A stretch of DNA of 64,000 nt from Diatrype stigma (Eukaryota; Ascomycota; Sordariomycetes; Xylariales; Diatrypaceae), in the NCBI GenBank assembly GCA_022225965.2, contig JAKJXP020000119.1, forward strand, positions 62,001 through 126,000, read 5' to 3'. Position numbers and translations under genes: made by a program. Under the pieces are notes generated by a model, which was given only the letters and a program-made list of their open reading frames with translations, ran no database searches and was not told where the DNA came from. Positions 23,160 to 34,101 of this stretch are shown here, in pieces. Numbering within the stretch: the stretch's first letter is position 1; each line of letters begins with the position of its first letter.

Positions 23160-26100
23160 TTAATTAATATTGCTAAATATTAATAATACAGATTGGCAAA
23201 ATAAAAGAATTATTATTACGATATTAAAGATATCGTAATAATATTGCAATTCCTTTTTATTATTATATGCCTATATTTCGAATCTTATCCTTATTGTTAT
23301 TTTCGTTAACAGCTATATCGGAACATAAGCAGGCCAAAACCTCGGCTTAAGGTATTGCCAATAATATACGGACAGGCCTTTTTAATAACCTTTTAAAAAT
23401 TGACCCTATTATTTTAAAAATTTAGGCACGATTGTTTAAATTAATCTTTATTATTACGAATCGTTTATTAGTAATGTTTAATTATTTTGATTCGATAATA
23501 ATTAATTGGAAAAAGTTCGACCCGGATATAATAAATTACCGTTAAAAATTAATATAAGCATTAATAATATTAATCGATTTCGAAAATATAAATTCGAATA
23601 CTTTTAACGTCCGAATATCCGAAAAAACGTTTGAAAATTATTAAGGCCGACTATAAAACTTTACGGTAGGAAATTTTAAAATAATGCCATTTTTGTTACG
23701 GATTAATTTAAGGAATGCATTTATGCGATAAAGGATTTATATTAATAAAAATAACGTTAAGTTTAATAAAGCTTTTGCCGATTTCGTTATTACGAAAGCA
23801 TTTTTTATTTGGAACATAAGGAAATTAAAAGCAGTTAAAGTTAAATAATTTAATGTATTAACATAAAAAACGTTAATAATCGAAATTAATTAAGGAACCG
23901 TATATTTCCCGAAACGCCTTTAAAGCCAAATTCGCCCCCGATTATTATATATATTAATAAGCGAATTATTTAATTCTTTTTTATTTTATAATCCGCTTTT
24001 GCCGTGTCGCTTTATATTTTAAACCCAATTTTAATTTGATCCGAATTAATAGTCCGTTTTTAAAGTTTTTGGTATTTAAGGCTTTTAAGAATTACTAATT
24101 AGGTTTAAAAGAAATTTTAATTATTCGAATTAATGCTTTAATTCCCGTATTAATTAACGCTTAGGCTTATGTGCCGATTTTCGCCTTAACTTTCGTCTTA
24201 ATCGATAGTAACCGCTTTCGCCGTTTTAGAAATATTATGGCCAACCATTTCCGGAATATCTAATCCAATTAGGATATTCTTTAATAGGATTTCCCCCGTA
24301 TCTTAATTATTTATATATGGATTATAATACGGCATATAATTTATGAACTCTTTATATGCCAGGATAAGGGAATTTTTACGTATCGCCATATCCGACGGTC
24401 GAAACGGACGACTTAATTAAGGGAATCATGCCCTTATTAAGACCCGATTAATAACCAAATCCTTTTTCCGGACGCCCAAACGGAAAATAAGGGCCATCCG
24501 GTTTTTTAGGTCCCTTAGAATTACTAAAAGGCTCCGGTTCCTTTTTTCCGATAGGACCATTGCTTACGCCAAAATTAATTCCTATGCCGGTCGGTAATTA
24601 AATTTAATTAATATATTATAACATTTCGCCGGTACGAATTTAAAATAAAATGTATTTATTAATTATTATTAAACATTTTAAAAAAGCCTGGAATAAAAAG
24701 AATAATTATATAGGAAAAATATATAACATTTTCGAAAACAAGTTTAGATTTTTCTTAAACGTTTATTATATTACGGATATTCGTTAAACCCAATTTTACG
24801 CCGTATTTTTAATTATTTTATTAAAACAAATTGCTATTTATTTTTTATATAATATATTCCATTATTAATGCTTTATCGATATGTATTTCGTTATAAAACG
24901 TTACTTTAATACGGAGCAAAACAAAGTTTAATATTACCTTAATTGGACCTCGATTATTTTTTTCGAAATTAAAATCGATAAAAACAATTAAAGCAAATCA
25001 AATCTGGAAATATTTTAAGCTATATTCGATAAATTCTTTTTATATTAAAAAGCATTGGAATCCGATTTTAAAGGAAAGCAATAGCTTATTGCTATAATTT
25101 ATCGTATATATTATAATATGCCTTAATTTTAATACGTTTTTTTCGAACCTTTTATTAGGTTTAAGAATATAATTAATAAGTTCCGTATATTTATCGATAC
25201 TTATAAGAATTTTAAAGGTATATTGTAATAATATTTGGTTAATAAGAATAATAATAACGACGACAATAACGAACCTAATTAATATTACGTCGATTGCAAA
25301 TATTATCGCAATAATCGAAAAGGCCGGTATAATAATAATAAACGCCCAACCCGTATATAAAAACGTAAATATTGGATATACAAAAAAAAAGGCTACTGGT
25401 TTATTAAGCATACCGAAAAAAAATAAAAGGACGTTCGTATTTAATAAAAAAACCGCAAGGAAAGCCGAAAAAACAATTACGCCACCTTTTTAGTCGAATA
25501 CGAAGGAATTAACGATACGGACTTAAAGTTTAATAAGGAATATAATAATACCCTTTCGAACCATGGATTTAACGATAATTAATAAATAACCGCCGCATGT
25601 TTTTTCGATTAAGCCTTTTATTATTACATAATTACGTATTTTTTTATTAAGCAATCCAAATTCGATATTGCCTTTGTTTTCGACCGATACGTTAAGCATA
25701 TTTTCTAAGGAACTATGCCAAATATAGGTATAATACGAATTTCGATTATTAATAAAGGCCAATATCTTGCTTTAACTAAGGAATTTTCCGATTGCTTTAT
25801 GCCATTTAATAAAAATCGCGCCAAAAAAGCCAATATCCGCTTTAAAAACGAACCATTTATGGAATTATTTAGAACAGTTACCGTCGATATATCTTTTAAA
25901 TAAATTGATTTCCATATAATAAAAACCGATATTCCATTTTTGTTATTATTTAAGAATATGGATTAATTTGGCGTATATCTTAATAACGTTATTAACCAAT
26001 TAATTTATAAAAATGGTATTACGGTCCTTATTAACCGAAAATGGAAACATTTATGGTTTCATTTTAATAGCGCAACCTTTTTTACGGAAATAAAGCTACG

Positions 26101-28891
26101 TCGTTTATATATCCGTTTTGGCCATTTTTTTATTATTAAGCTCTAAGACTTATTAAAAAAAATAAGGCATAATATTAACTTAAAGGACATTAAGAAGATT
26201 AATAAGTTTTATTATTATTACCAAATTAAAAAAAAGGCTCCTTAACGATTTAAATTTACCCTTAAAAATCCGGACTTGGATTTTAATTACGAGATTATTA
26301 TAAACGTTATGTATTTCGATAAACGTTTCGTTTTCCATGTTATCGATACGGCTATAGGTTTTTAAGCAATACGATTTATAATTAATATATTAATAAAAAA
26401 AACCTAAAAAGCCCTTAAGTTTTGCTGGATCGATATTTACTTAGAACCCCTTAATATTTTTACCTACGACGCCGGTATTAATTTCGATAATACCGAATTC
26501 CGGAATAAAGCTCGATTTATCGGTATTACGTATAAATAGGTTTTAATAAAAGCTTATTGGTTTATTGGCAAGATTAAAGAATATTACGGATCCATCCGAC
26601 GAACGTATAAGATTATCTTTAAAAAAATACAAGGCTTACGCGCATTCCGCTTATAAATGGCCGTTAAGGCTATAAATAATATAGCAAATCCGAACGGTTT
26701 CGTACTTATTTTATTAATTTTTGGAGCCTATTCGAAAATTAACATAAATTCGCCGCTTATGCCGTTTTAAACCTAAAGGGCAATCGTAATCCAAAAGGCA
26801 ATGGCCGAAATTAAAAGAATTAAGGCCCAGCGCTTAATTCGAAATGCTTTAAATACCAAGAACGGCCTTAATATTTAAAAAACGCTGCTTATATTATTAT
26901 TTTTTAGTAACGAAATATTTATATACCGCGAAAAAAATAAATGGCAAGGCTTATATAAAGTTATTACTATTATTAATAAAAACGTTATAATCGCCTCGAA
27001 TATATCCGGAAAAACCTTTACGTTTAGGAATTCGTATATTAAGCCATATATATAATTTAAGAATAATACGAAATTACTTTAAGACCTGAAGATCGAATTA
27101 TTTAATTTAGGACTAGGCTTTAATTTAGCGGATTACGATATTATCTCGAAAAAAAACCTGGATGTATTGTTTTTTAATACAGCATATTTTAGCGCAAAAG
27201 AAAAATACGACCGAATCCTGGCAATTAAGTTGCGAACAAAAGGAAAGATCGTTGCTTTTAATAAATCTTACGAAGTTTCAAATATAAAAGAATTAAATGC
27301 TTTATTTAAGAATAGCATATTATAACCGGTTATTTATAACAAAGCCATTTATTAAAAAGCTATTATTTTTAAGTTCCGAATGGTTCGCGAAATTAAAGGG
27401 AAAAACATATTAGGTCCTTACGAAAAATTCCGCCTAGTTATTTAGGAATATGGAAATCTTAATAAGGACTTTATTATAACTTATGCCCTTATTATTTAAC
27501 GGATAAGTTAATAATTAATTATAGCCCTGGCATTTATTTTGCAACATTTAGGTATAAAGATAATAATCCGAAACATTATTATGGCCTATATTTAATTTAA
27601 AACGCTTATAAAACGTACCATCTTTATACGACTTTTATCGGAATTAAAAAATAAATATTCCGAAGGAACGATATTGCGTATTATGAAACTATTATACGAA
27701 CTGGCCGAATCGGATACGTATTGATTTAAAACTTATTTTCGCTATTATTAATAAAAGCTATATATAAATTCTTTATTTTTCGATTCATGCTTATTAATTA
27801 TCCGTATCGGCTAATTTTTCGATATAACAGGTTTTTAAATTAACGACATTCTTAATATCGGTACGGCGGAATTTATGAAAAGGGAAAACAAGGCATTAAT
27901 TAAAGCCAACATTAAGGCGCGTTTATAAAAAATCCTAAAAAATGGAATTACGGAAGATTTTAATGGCTCGCGTCTCGTTATTTACTTTAAAAGCAATGGT
28001 TTTTCGATAATTCAAAAAGGACAAATTAAAAAGCTAATGCTACTAAATCCTAAAGCATTAAATATGCCTAAGGGATATATTAAGCAAAAAGCCCGAAGGG
28101 CTTATATTTTTTCGATTTGTTAATCCGAAGTAGCTTTCGATTATTTAATAGCCGCTTAATATATGAAATCTGGCCTTAAAGAAGCTAAGCTATTAAATGC
28201 CCGGATCCAGTAATAAATGAATAATAAGAATCGCGGGCTTAATTACATTTAGTTAAATTCTTAAGATCTTTGATTATATGTTTTTATCGATAGGTCTTTT
28301 GCAAATAATAAGGACCTAAATTTGCAAATCGGTTATATCGTTATGTTTAAGAACGAAAAGCCTATATTCTAAGCAAATAAGCTTACCGTTATCGGCAATG
28401 TTATTTATTAATTATTTATTAAATGCAAAAAAGTAACTTATAACGTTTTTGCCAGCGAAATCTATAGCATAATATAAGGCTTTAACGTTAAATACGTCAT
28501 TTATTGTACCATTAATACGATCTTAAAACGTTTAACTTTTTCCCGTATTTCGCTTATTTTTTGTACGGATTCCTTTTTTTTGTACCAATGCTTAATACAA
28601 ATGAAAAGCACTAACGAAAAGCGATTAATAATTAATTTCATGGCTTTTCGTTAATCGTATAAGAATAAAGAAATAAATAAGATCCGATAAATTCATGGCA
28701 ATTGCAACCCGGTTAATGCCATAACAAAGGCGTTTCTTAATAAATCGATAAAATCGTTAATTAATCGCAACGAAATTAATATAAGATTAAAAAAATGGAT
28801 AAAAAGAAAGTAATAGTTTAAAGAATGGAAAATTATGTAATTAAGTCGACGGCATAATTCGCAATTAAATCGCGAAAAAAAACAGAATAAG

Positions 28892-29076
28892 TAATGGTTA
28901 TATTCTAACGCGTTAATACGCGTTGCTATTATGTAAGTAAGCTAGTCCTATATAATTACAGGCTTCCGCCAGCAGTTCCTTAAATAGACTTCTTCTTACC
29001 TTAAACACTTCAATACATAACCGTTTTATCCAATTATTATTTGCTTTTTTTAATTATACGTACGTACTTACCAACA
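28892..29076 (+). repeat. 3' LTR of copia element 3
   Basis: Starts TAATGGTTATATTC (TG start mutated to TA) and ends TTACCAACA. It is 185 bp, the same as its partner. Followed by target duplication ATATT. Confidence 0.88.
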
Positions 29077-31706
29077 ATATTAAAGCGAGGATTTATAAGG
29101 TTTACGTTCCGGATAAATACATTATTATTTATACCCGCGATGTACGTTTTATTAAAAAAATACCAGGCAAAAGGGTTAATATTAATAAAGGCATATAATA
29201 CGTTATCGAATTCGTTAATCCGAAAATTAAAAATGAAATATCTTAATCGGAAACGATAATATAATATAATTTAAACGTAACGGAAAATGCTATTGCAAAA
29301 CGAAAGCATATCGAAACGAAAGTTATAATCTTTTAATAACGCGTTAAAACCCTTTTAAAGAAGCATAACGAAAACGATTTCGGATATAAAATAGGCGGCA
29401 GGTAGTTTTATTCGCCGCCCGAATTTTTTATTTCGGAATAATAATTGCTGGAAAAAAATAATAAGGTAAAAAAAAGTTAACAAAAATAAAGTAGTAATTA
29501 TATTTAGGATAAAGAATATTAAGGTAATAAAGATTATACCCCCGGTTATATCGAATAGTTTTTTTAAACTTAAAAATGAAAGAAATCCGATAATTCCAAA
29601 AAAAAATACTTCGAAAAAGTAATCGAAAACCTTGGGAAGAAATATTCCTTCGGTAATAAAATATTAAATCCTGCTTTGGATTCGATTATAATAAATGGTT
29701 TATAAAAAAAACCTATTATTTAAAGGTTTATCCGTAATAAAGATAAAGGAATAAATTATAAAACCTTTTTCGGCATACGTTTCAAATCGATGCCGCCGAA
29801 GCCTTTTTTTTTAGTATTTTATTCGTTTTTTATACGGATAAAGGAAATTTTTTTTTATAAGATCCGTAATGAATATATCCGGGCATTAACGAAATACGCT
29901 TTATTTATATTAAAAATAAAAAAGATAATAGCATCGAAATTCGTTCGAACGATAAAAAAAGCAAAAAAGGATCCTGTTTTTTAAAAGCAATAACAGCCGA
30001 TTTTTAAGGCATAATATAACAGTTTAGTAAAAAGAAGTATATTTAATTTAATCCTTTTTTTTTTAGGGCCAAGGCTTTACCGTCGAAATAAGTAACGGAT
30101 TAACGGTTTAACGCTAATAATAAGTAGGTTCGAAATCGAATTCGATTAGTGATTTGCGGAAACTTTAAAGCAAGGGAAGATTATGTAATATAAAATGTAT
30201 ATTCGATTATTGCCGACGCTGTATTTATTAGGATTTGTTTTATTTTCATGGCTGTTTTTAACCTGGAAAGTTAATTTTATGATATAAAAACAGCTTTTCT
30301 TAATGCTGTTCTTTTTAAAGGTTACGATATATACGTTTATTAGCCGGAAAGATATAATAACGAAACGAATAAGGTTTAAAAACTTAAGTAAGCGTTATAT
30401 AACTTACGGAAGGCCCTTATTTAGTGATATCGTGCCTTTACGAAGGTCCTAAAAAAAATCGGGTTTAAGCCGATAATATAAAACCTGTACTTATTTAAAT
30501 ACGAAATAATAGGAAAGCTTTTTTTGGTATATATTAACGATATCTTCGTTATGAATAAAACAATTGCCGAATATTACCGAATTCGAAATAAATTGCAAGC
30601 GTTTTTTTAATTAAAGGACCTAAAGGAAATTACGAAGTTTTTCGGATATGTCGTTAAACGTAATAAGCGCCTGCGAAAGGTTTTTTTTATTTAGGAAAAT
30701 TATATTCGGAAAATAATTAATAAATACGAAAAGCAATTAGAAAAAATAATTAAGATCCTTTGGCGGTCCGAATTAGTAATTTCCGTTACTTGGATCCCTT
30801 TTTTTTTATTTAAATAACGGCAATATATTAAAGAAATAGGTTTATTTAATTATTTTTTAATAAATAGCCGTTTAAACATTTCCTTTATAATAAACAAGCT
30901 ATATAAATCGAATTCGAAACCGGAAAAGGTTTATCGAGACCTGCTAAATCATTTTTGGCGCTATTTTAATATAATAATGAAATTCGAAATAATTTTAAGA
31001 GGTAATTATAAAGTTACGGATTTAATAATAAGGATTTTCGCTAACGTTGTTTTTTACGATAATTTGGAATTCCGTTTTTTTATCGGCGCCCATATAATTT
31101 TATTCGCCGAAAGGCTAATATATTGAAAAATAAAGAAACAGTTAATGGTTATATTTAATAATATTAAAGCGGAATTTATTAATTTTATTCTTATCGGAAT
31201 AAATGGCATTTGGATTAATTTTATATTAACCGAATTAAATTATTCTTAATAAAAGCCCTTTATTATATTTACGGATTCGAAAAACGTAATAGTAACGGCA
31301 TTAAATCCGTTAAATATAATAAAAACGCAATACATAAATGCCCGATATAAATGGATTATTAATAGGATCGAAAAGGATTTTTTCCGATTGCTTTATATCG
31401 AAACGGACGATATGGTTACGAACGGCTTTACGAAGGCCTTTTAGGCGGAAAAATATAAGCAATTCGTACGGCAAATAAGATTGGGCCTATATTAATAGAA
31501 TTAAAGCGGTTATATGAATAATCGTTAATCGGCCATAATCTTTATTTCGACGCGATATACCGTAACGACGTAAAATAACAAATTAAAAGTTTTTGTATTT
31601 CGAAAAGTATCGTATATTTAAATGGAATAATATTAATTAATTTCCAAACTTAATATAAAAAGGGTACTAAAAACGGCTTCGTTTTTCGAAGGCGTTTAAA
31701 GGGCTA

Positions 31707-31842
31707 TATTACGTAGTTAGTGTCTTAATGGCATTACCCATACCTAAATAACCGCCTTTTAACATTCCACTTACTTAAATTCCTTTAAATCTACATTATT
31801 AATTTCTTTCCTACAGCTGCTTTTTGCTTTGCACTTGCAATA
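31707..31842 (+). repeat. 3' LTR of copia element 2
   Basis: Starts TATTACGTAG (TGTT mutated to TATT) and ends ACTTGCAATA, 136 bp. Followed by CCATT, the partner of CCATC at the 5' side. Confidence 0.88.
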
Positions 31843-32523
31843 CCATTAGATATGGTTTCTTTAGATTTGGATATTAATAACCCGCCCATTGCCAATATTC
31901 CCCGTTACCTTTTGTTTTGTGCAGATAAAAGCCAACTCCTTACACACCTTCGCGAAATTGACTTGACAACGATGTCCGACGACCGAGAATTATGGAAGGA
32001 GGCCAGAGAACAATATAAAATAATACGCAAAATGAGAGCCCATACTTGGCATGGCAAATTGTACAAATCCTTCACCAGACCTCTCCACTTTCGATTCTTA
32101 GAGGTATGTTGCTAGTACCATTTTACTTCGTAGATATATGATTCTAACACCAGAGTGCAGTTTAAACTAGAGCAACTCAAACTCTCTGGGCCATTTGTTC
32201 AGCGGATTAGACATCCAGCCATACCTCCTGTACAGGAGGTGAAAATGGGCAACTACTGGTTTAAGCCCGGTGAACTAGACAGTGACTTAACAGAGCTTTC
32301 ATCTCTTTACCTGCATTTCTTCACAACCGCTGGTGATCATTTTACGAATGGAGGGGCGCTCGCTACTTTACCCAAAAAACTACGCGGAAAGTTAGAGGAT
32401 GTTCTGCCCCAAGACCGTGGTCGGGCTTGGGGAGTCTGGATTGTGGATGGCCCAGACTGGGTACTATTGGCTTCATTGGGAACACTTCAGGTATTTCTAG
32501 TAACAGTGCTGACCTGTCAGATA

Positions 32524-33581
32524 GAGGACACTAAAATTGGCGCACCCCCCTTTTAAGGAGCCACCCTAGGAAGGCTATAACGGTCGGAAGGCTATGTGCT
32601 AAATTTGGCGCTAAGTTCTTTGGCACCTGCCAGTACACTTATACATACAGCCATGAACCCAACACCCCCCCCCCCCCTCATGTATGCATATGTTCGCATT
32701 CGCTTTGTAAGCACGATTTTATATGGAAATATCTTCGTTTTTTCTGATAGCTAACATTAGGTATATTACATGCTAATCCCAAGCAGCGCCGTCCAAGCAG
32801 CGCCGTCCAAGCAGCGCCGTCGAAGCAGCGCCGTTTAAGCAGTGCCGTCCTAAGCAGAGCCGCCGCCCCCTTTCCACCCCCTAACTTATGCCGTTACGTT
32901 ATTCGATTTGCATCCTTTTGCGTTATAACACCCTTTTGCCTAGGCATTAAATACAGAAACGGACCAAACGGTTGCGAATTTTAGTAATAGGCTGGCTAAA
33001 GGCATTATTAAGGACTGCAAAAAAGAAAGAAAAAGGGGGGGGGGGGGGGGGGGGTGCATGGCCGGGGCTGTACTTACAAGCTGGCAGGTGCCAAAGAGCT
33101 TAGCTCCAGATTTAGCACATAGCCTTCCGACCGTTATAGCCTACCTAGGGTGGCTCCTTTTAAGCGGCATTTCTCACTATAACCCTTATACTTTCAAATA
33201 ATATATATTTCTATTTACGGGCTATAAACGAAGCCGTTAAATCTGTTATATTAATTCGTACTTAATTTATAAAAGGAAAATACATTCGAATATCTTAAGT
33301 ATGCATTTATTATATAATAAAATTATAAAATAAATATTAATTATTATATATATATATAACGTTATATTTTATTTAATAATACGTAAGTCTTTTAATAAAA
33401 ATAATATAAAAACGGACTTAAGTGCATAATATTCCTTATTCTCGAAATATATATATACCGCAATTTGGTAATATATACGGATACTTAATGAATTTTGAGA
33501 ATTTTATGAACTTGTAATAAGTTGGTAGAATTTGGTAGGATCCTGGCGGTAATTCCAGGCTGCGCCAATTTTAGTGTCCTC
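32524..33581. mobile_element. TIR DNA element at a TA target, non-autonomous, with nested AT-rich insert
   Basis: A 1058-bp element flanked by TA (32522-32523 and 33582-33583). It has 21-bp terminal inverted repeats GAGGACACTAAAATTGGCGCA, perfect at both ends. A second inner inverted repeat of about 83 bp pairs 32551-32633 with 33081-33163. The right inner arm is separated from the right terminus by about 395 bp of AT-rich sequence (about 33164-33558) that has no counterpart at the left. This suggests a further insertion. The core holds opposed homopolymers (13 C at 32665-32677, 20 G at 33035-33054) and a 14-bp minisatellite. No transposase is present. TA target and TIRs suggest mobilisation by a Tc1/mariner-type (pogo/Fot1) transposase, which is inference. 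It interrupts the host gene at 17134-33706. Confidence 0.8.
32781..32865. repeat. 14-bp minisatellite, about six copies
   Basis: Unit AAGCAGCGCCGTCC repeated at 32781, 32795, 32809, 32823, 32837 and, with a 1-bp slip, 32852. The last three copies are diverged. It lies inside the TIR element. Confidence 0.85.
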
Positions 33582-33741
33582 TATCTGCCTGTATATGGTC
33601 TGGCGTCATGGGCGATGTACAAGGAGGGACAGGTATTGGGCAATATCTTTTAGGTGTTATTACGCTCCTTTCTACTGCCGTTGTCTGGCAAGTGTCCACT
33701 AGGTAAAGAGGTGCATTAAGTAGTGCACGGAATGATGAACC

Positions 33742-33768
33742 GGAGTAGGGCGTAGAAGGCCCTACTCC
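33742..33768. repeat. Perfect hairpin, 10-bp stem
   Basis: GGAGTAGGGC, a 7-nt loop, then GCCCTACTCC. It lies about 35 bp downstream of the broken host gene's stop codon, so it could belong to that gene's 3' end or to a small inverted-repeat element. Confidence 0.7.
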
Positions 33769-33910
33769 TCCTGATCAGAAGGAAAGCATTTGCTCTGTGG
33801 CCTTAATGATAGAGAAAGATGTTCCATTATCTGCTTGTTTATGGGAAACTACATACAAAACTGGACGAGCGAGAATCCTTATATAGACCGAGAACCAAAG
33901 CCCATATGTG

Positions 33911-33940
33911 CCGGCTTCGGCCGTACAGAGCCGAAGCCGG
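33911..33940. repeat. Perfect hairpin, 11-bp stem
   Basis: CCGGCTTCGGC, an 8-nt loop, then GCCGAAGCCGG. A CTGCAGCTGCAG-type palindromic stretch follows at about 33974-33985. Confidence 0.7.
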
Positions 33941-34101
33941 TGGAAGCTCCTGTGAGGTTTGCAGCAGCAGCGCTGCAGCTGCAGTACAGCGGCGCACTGT
34001 CCGATTGAACTAACATCGAATTCACCTAATCCGTATCCATAATATTTCTAGTCTTTCTAGCAGCCTGTCCCTCATGGCCTCCTCGGTCCTTCGAAGGTCG
34101 A

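Larger units (their letters stand above)
22975..29076 (+). mobile_element. RIP-mutated Ty1/copia element 3, nested in element 2
   Basis: A 6.1-kb element with 185-bp LTRs (22975-23159, 28892-29076) and perfect 5-bp target duplications ATATT (22970-22974 and 29077-29081). On the plus strand an integrase core reads FHVIDTAIGF, then ARFIGITYK and WFIGKIKEYYGSIRRTYKI at about 26.3-26.65 kb, continuing to KNKWQGLYKVITIINK near 26.95 kb. Reverse transcriptase follows at about 27.6-27.9 kb (LRIMKLLYELAESDTY, ancestral LYGL motif), then RNase H-like sequence to about 28.85 kb. Integrase upstream of reverse transcriptase is the copia order. It is heavily RIP-mutated. It interrupts element 2 between its SINE-bearing 5' part and its reverse transcriptase. 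Confidence 0.88.
18948..31842 (+). mobile_element. RIP-mutated Ty1/copia element 2, carrying nested insertions
   Basis: Plus-strand copia element with 136-bp LTRs (18948-19083, 31707-31842) and 5-bp target duplications CCATC (18943-18947) and CCATT (31843-31847). Without the nested copia and SINE-like insert it is about 6 kb. A degenerate zinc-knuckle-like segment lies near 20.8 kb. Reverse transcriptase runs about 30.23-30.72 kb, with an active-site remnant VYINDIF near 30.53 kb followed by LKDLKEITKFFGYVVKRN. RNase H runs about 30.99-31.49 kb (FIIFTDSKNVIVTALNPL, then DDMVTNGFTKAF). Numerous stops and TpA-rich composition indicate RIP. It disrupts the host gene at 17134-33706 in the same orientation. 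Confidence 0.88.
17134..33706 (+). pseudogene. Host gene of unknown function split by two transposons (LTR copia and TIR element)
   Basis: Pieces: 17134-18684, 18736-18947, [copia 18948-31842 plus one target copy 31843-31847], 31848-32103, 32161-32523, [TIR element 32524-33581 plus TA], 33584-33706. Introns are 18685-18735 and 32104-32160. The pieces total 2505 nt, exactly divisible by three, so removing both elements gives one 834-residue frame. The only break is TAA at 18919-18921, plausibly CAA mutated by RIP, 27 nt before the LTR. Features: ATG in context ACCATGG; acidic middle; FGNWLSDIFRSSTPDGK and IFWRCGCGKRL across intron 1. After the copia come FLEFKLEQLKLSG, LPKKLRGKLEDVLP and WGVWIVDGPDW, then two hydrophobic segments, the second ending GVMGDVQGGTGIGQYL. 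This layout resembles a widespread fungal family of uncharacterised proteins with a WxCxCG motif and membrane-anchored C-terminus. No function is known to me. Confidence 0.82.
33707..34101. other. Intergenic with two strong hairpins
   Basis: Between the broken host gene and the end of the oxygenase gene. It contains two perfect inverted repeats (33742-33768 and 33911-33940). No gene is supported, although short open frames cover it on the plus strand. Confidence 0.5.

Noticed and set aside
18948..31842. Reading the 136-bp direct repeats as a segmental duplication of host DNA
   Set aside because: Equal lengths, TG start, 5-bp target duplications, copia domains between them and a third solo copy all identify them as LTRs.
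31852..32115. Stand-alone small gene starting at ATG 31852
   Set aside because: The frame joins in phase with the upstream gene once the retrotransposon is removed, and the next exon continues the same family. It is the C-terminal part of the broken gene. Independent translation from this ATG is possible but not indicated.
32665..33054. CRISPR-like array in the 14-bp repeat region
   Set aside because: Units are contiguous without spacers, and the genome is eukaryotic; it is a minisatellite.
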